Part shown: positions 5,525 to 5,981 of the stretch, in pieces | How positions within the stretch are numbered: position 1 is the first letter of the stretch | How the letters are laid out: each line of letters begins with the position of its first letter | Source: Patescibacteria group bacterium | Lineage (GTDB): Bacteria; Patescibacteriota; Minisyncoccia; Minisyncoccales; JASEJS01 | Assembly (NCBI GenBank): GCA_030016765.1 | Contig: JASEJS010000042.1 | Coordinates: forward strand, 1-5,981 | Length of the DNA: 5,981 nucleotides | Direction: 5' to 3' | Program-made: the position numbers and the translations under genes | The notes under the pieces: model-generated | What the model was told of the DNA's origin: nothing | The model's input: the letters and a program-made list of their open reading frames with translations, nothing else | Databases searched by the model: none

Positions 5525-5981
5525 GAAATTCTGAAATTATTTTATTAATCAAAACATCCAAATTGTGATTTTGACCTACATATTCCCTTAATCTTTTACC
5601 TAAATTTTCCTTTTCTTCTTTTTTTATATTGAAAATATTTAAGATTTTATTTTTTAAATCTTCAGGATTTTTTTCTTCAAACATTAAAGAATTTCCCAAA
5701 ACTTCTTGAAAGGCCTGGCTTGAAACTAGAGTAAGGGTTTGGCAAGCCATTGCTTCTAAAACTGTTTTATCAAACAAACCTGAGGGAGAAAGATTTACAA
5801 AAATTTCATTTTGATTGTAAATTTCTGGAGTTTTATAATTTGGAACCTTTCCTAAAAATTTTATTTTTCCTTTATTCTCTAAATCTTTTGACAATTCTTT
5901 AATCTTTTTAAAATATTCTAAATCCTCTTCTTCTGGTTCTCCAACAATATTTAAAACAAAATCTATTCCTTCTTTATCTAA
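5517..5981 (-). CDS. GT4-family glycosyltransferase, C-terminal fragment (5' end outside window)
   Basis: The reading frame is open to the right edge and gives 154 residues ending in TAG, so the N-terminal domain is missing; the internal TTG at 5894 is not a real start. The fragment has the nucleotide-sugar-binding half of a GT4 (GT-B fold) enzyme: VGEPEEED near residues 13-20, the strand and loop IKFLGKVPNY (40-49), then NLSPSGLFDKTVLEAMAC (63-80), where Glu76 matches the conserved second Glu of the family's EX7E motif. The first Glu of that motif is replaced (Gly68 at the equivalent spacing), a variant I associate with GT4 proteins of candidate-phyla bacteria. It probably transfers a sugar from a nucleotide donor to a growing surface glycan at the inner membrane face. 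Its stop overlaps the start of the amidotransferase gene by 8 bases, so the two are probably co-translated. Donor and acceptor cannot be read from the sequence. Confidence 0.88.
   Translation of the reverse strand, partial: LDKEGIDFVLNIVGEPEEEDLEYFKKIKELSKDLENKGKIKFLGKVPNYKTPEIYNQNEIFVNLSPSGLFDKTVLEAMACQTLTLVSSQAFQEVLGNSLMFEEKNPEDLKNKILNIFNIKKEEKENLGKRLREYVGQNHNLDVLINKIISEFHV

Noticed and set aside
5517..5894. GT4 fragment as a complete 125-residue protein starting at TTG 5894
   Set aside because: The frame continues upstream to the window edge with family-like sequence (FVLNIVGEPEEED), so the TTG is an internal Leu codon.
1..5981. CRISPR array, insertion sequence or phage module
   Set aside because: No regularly spaced repeats, transposase or integrase motifs, or flanking target duplications were visible. 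The only tandem repeat is the short 7-base array.

Overview
The window is AT-rich (roughly one third G+C, higher at the extreme left end). It holds a one-directional block of sugar-polymer genes, all on the minus strand. Gene order, overlaps and protein signatures look like a cell-surface glycan operon. The styles of the glycosyltransferases, the MCSI start of the asparagine-synthase-like protein, the AT-rich coding and the lack of Shine-Dalgarno sequences suggest a small-genome candidate-phyla-radiation (Patescibacteria-like) bacterium. That placement is an inference from protein style; a DPANN-type archaeon or another AT-rich lineage is not excluded.

Layout in the direction of transcription (right to left): the C-terminal part of a GT4 glycosyltransferase cut by the right edge (5981-5517); an AsnB-type glutamine amidotransferase (5524-3680); a complete GT4 glycosyltransferase (3675-2515); a GT2 polyprenyl-phosphate sugar transferase of the DPM1/ArnC type (2518-1835); a multi-pass GT-C-like membrane glycosyltransferase (1838-765); and an SMR/ArnE-ArnF-like four-helix membrane protein interrupted by an in-frame TAA (756-355). 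Neighbouring genes overlap by 8, 4 and 4 bases or are 4 bases apart, so the first five form one translationally coupled unit. Its promoter lies beyond the right edge.

A working model: the cytoplasmic GT4 enzymes build a glycan. The amidotransferase supplies asparagine or amidates a sugar. The GT2 enzyme charges a polyprenyl-phosphate carrier with one sugar, the small SMR-like protein would flip it, and the GT-C protein would use it outside. The last three recall the ArnC-ArnE/F-ArnT and GtrB-GtrA-Gtr logic. The flippase copy appears broken, either by a real nonsense mutation or by a sequence error.

The left 354 bases hold no confident gene. They contain a possible terminator (300-265), a weak promoter-like pair (251-223), a very AT-rich leader, and a more GC-rich, hairpin-rich patch (1-125) that may be the start of another minus-strand gene or part of a structured or mobile element.

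The most unusual local structure is inside the complete GT4 gene. A perfect 23-base GC-rich inverted repeat directly abuts a run of about four 7-base tandem repeats (2967-3020), and the whole is read through in frame.
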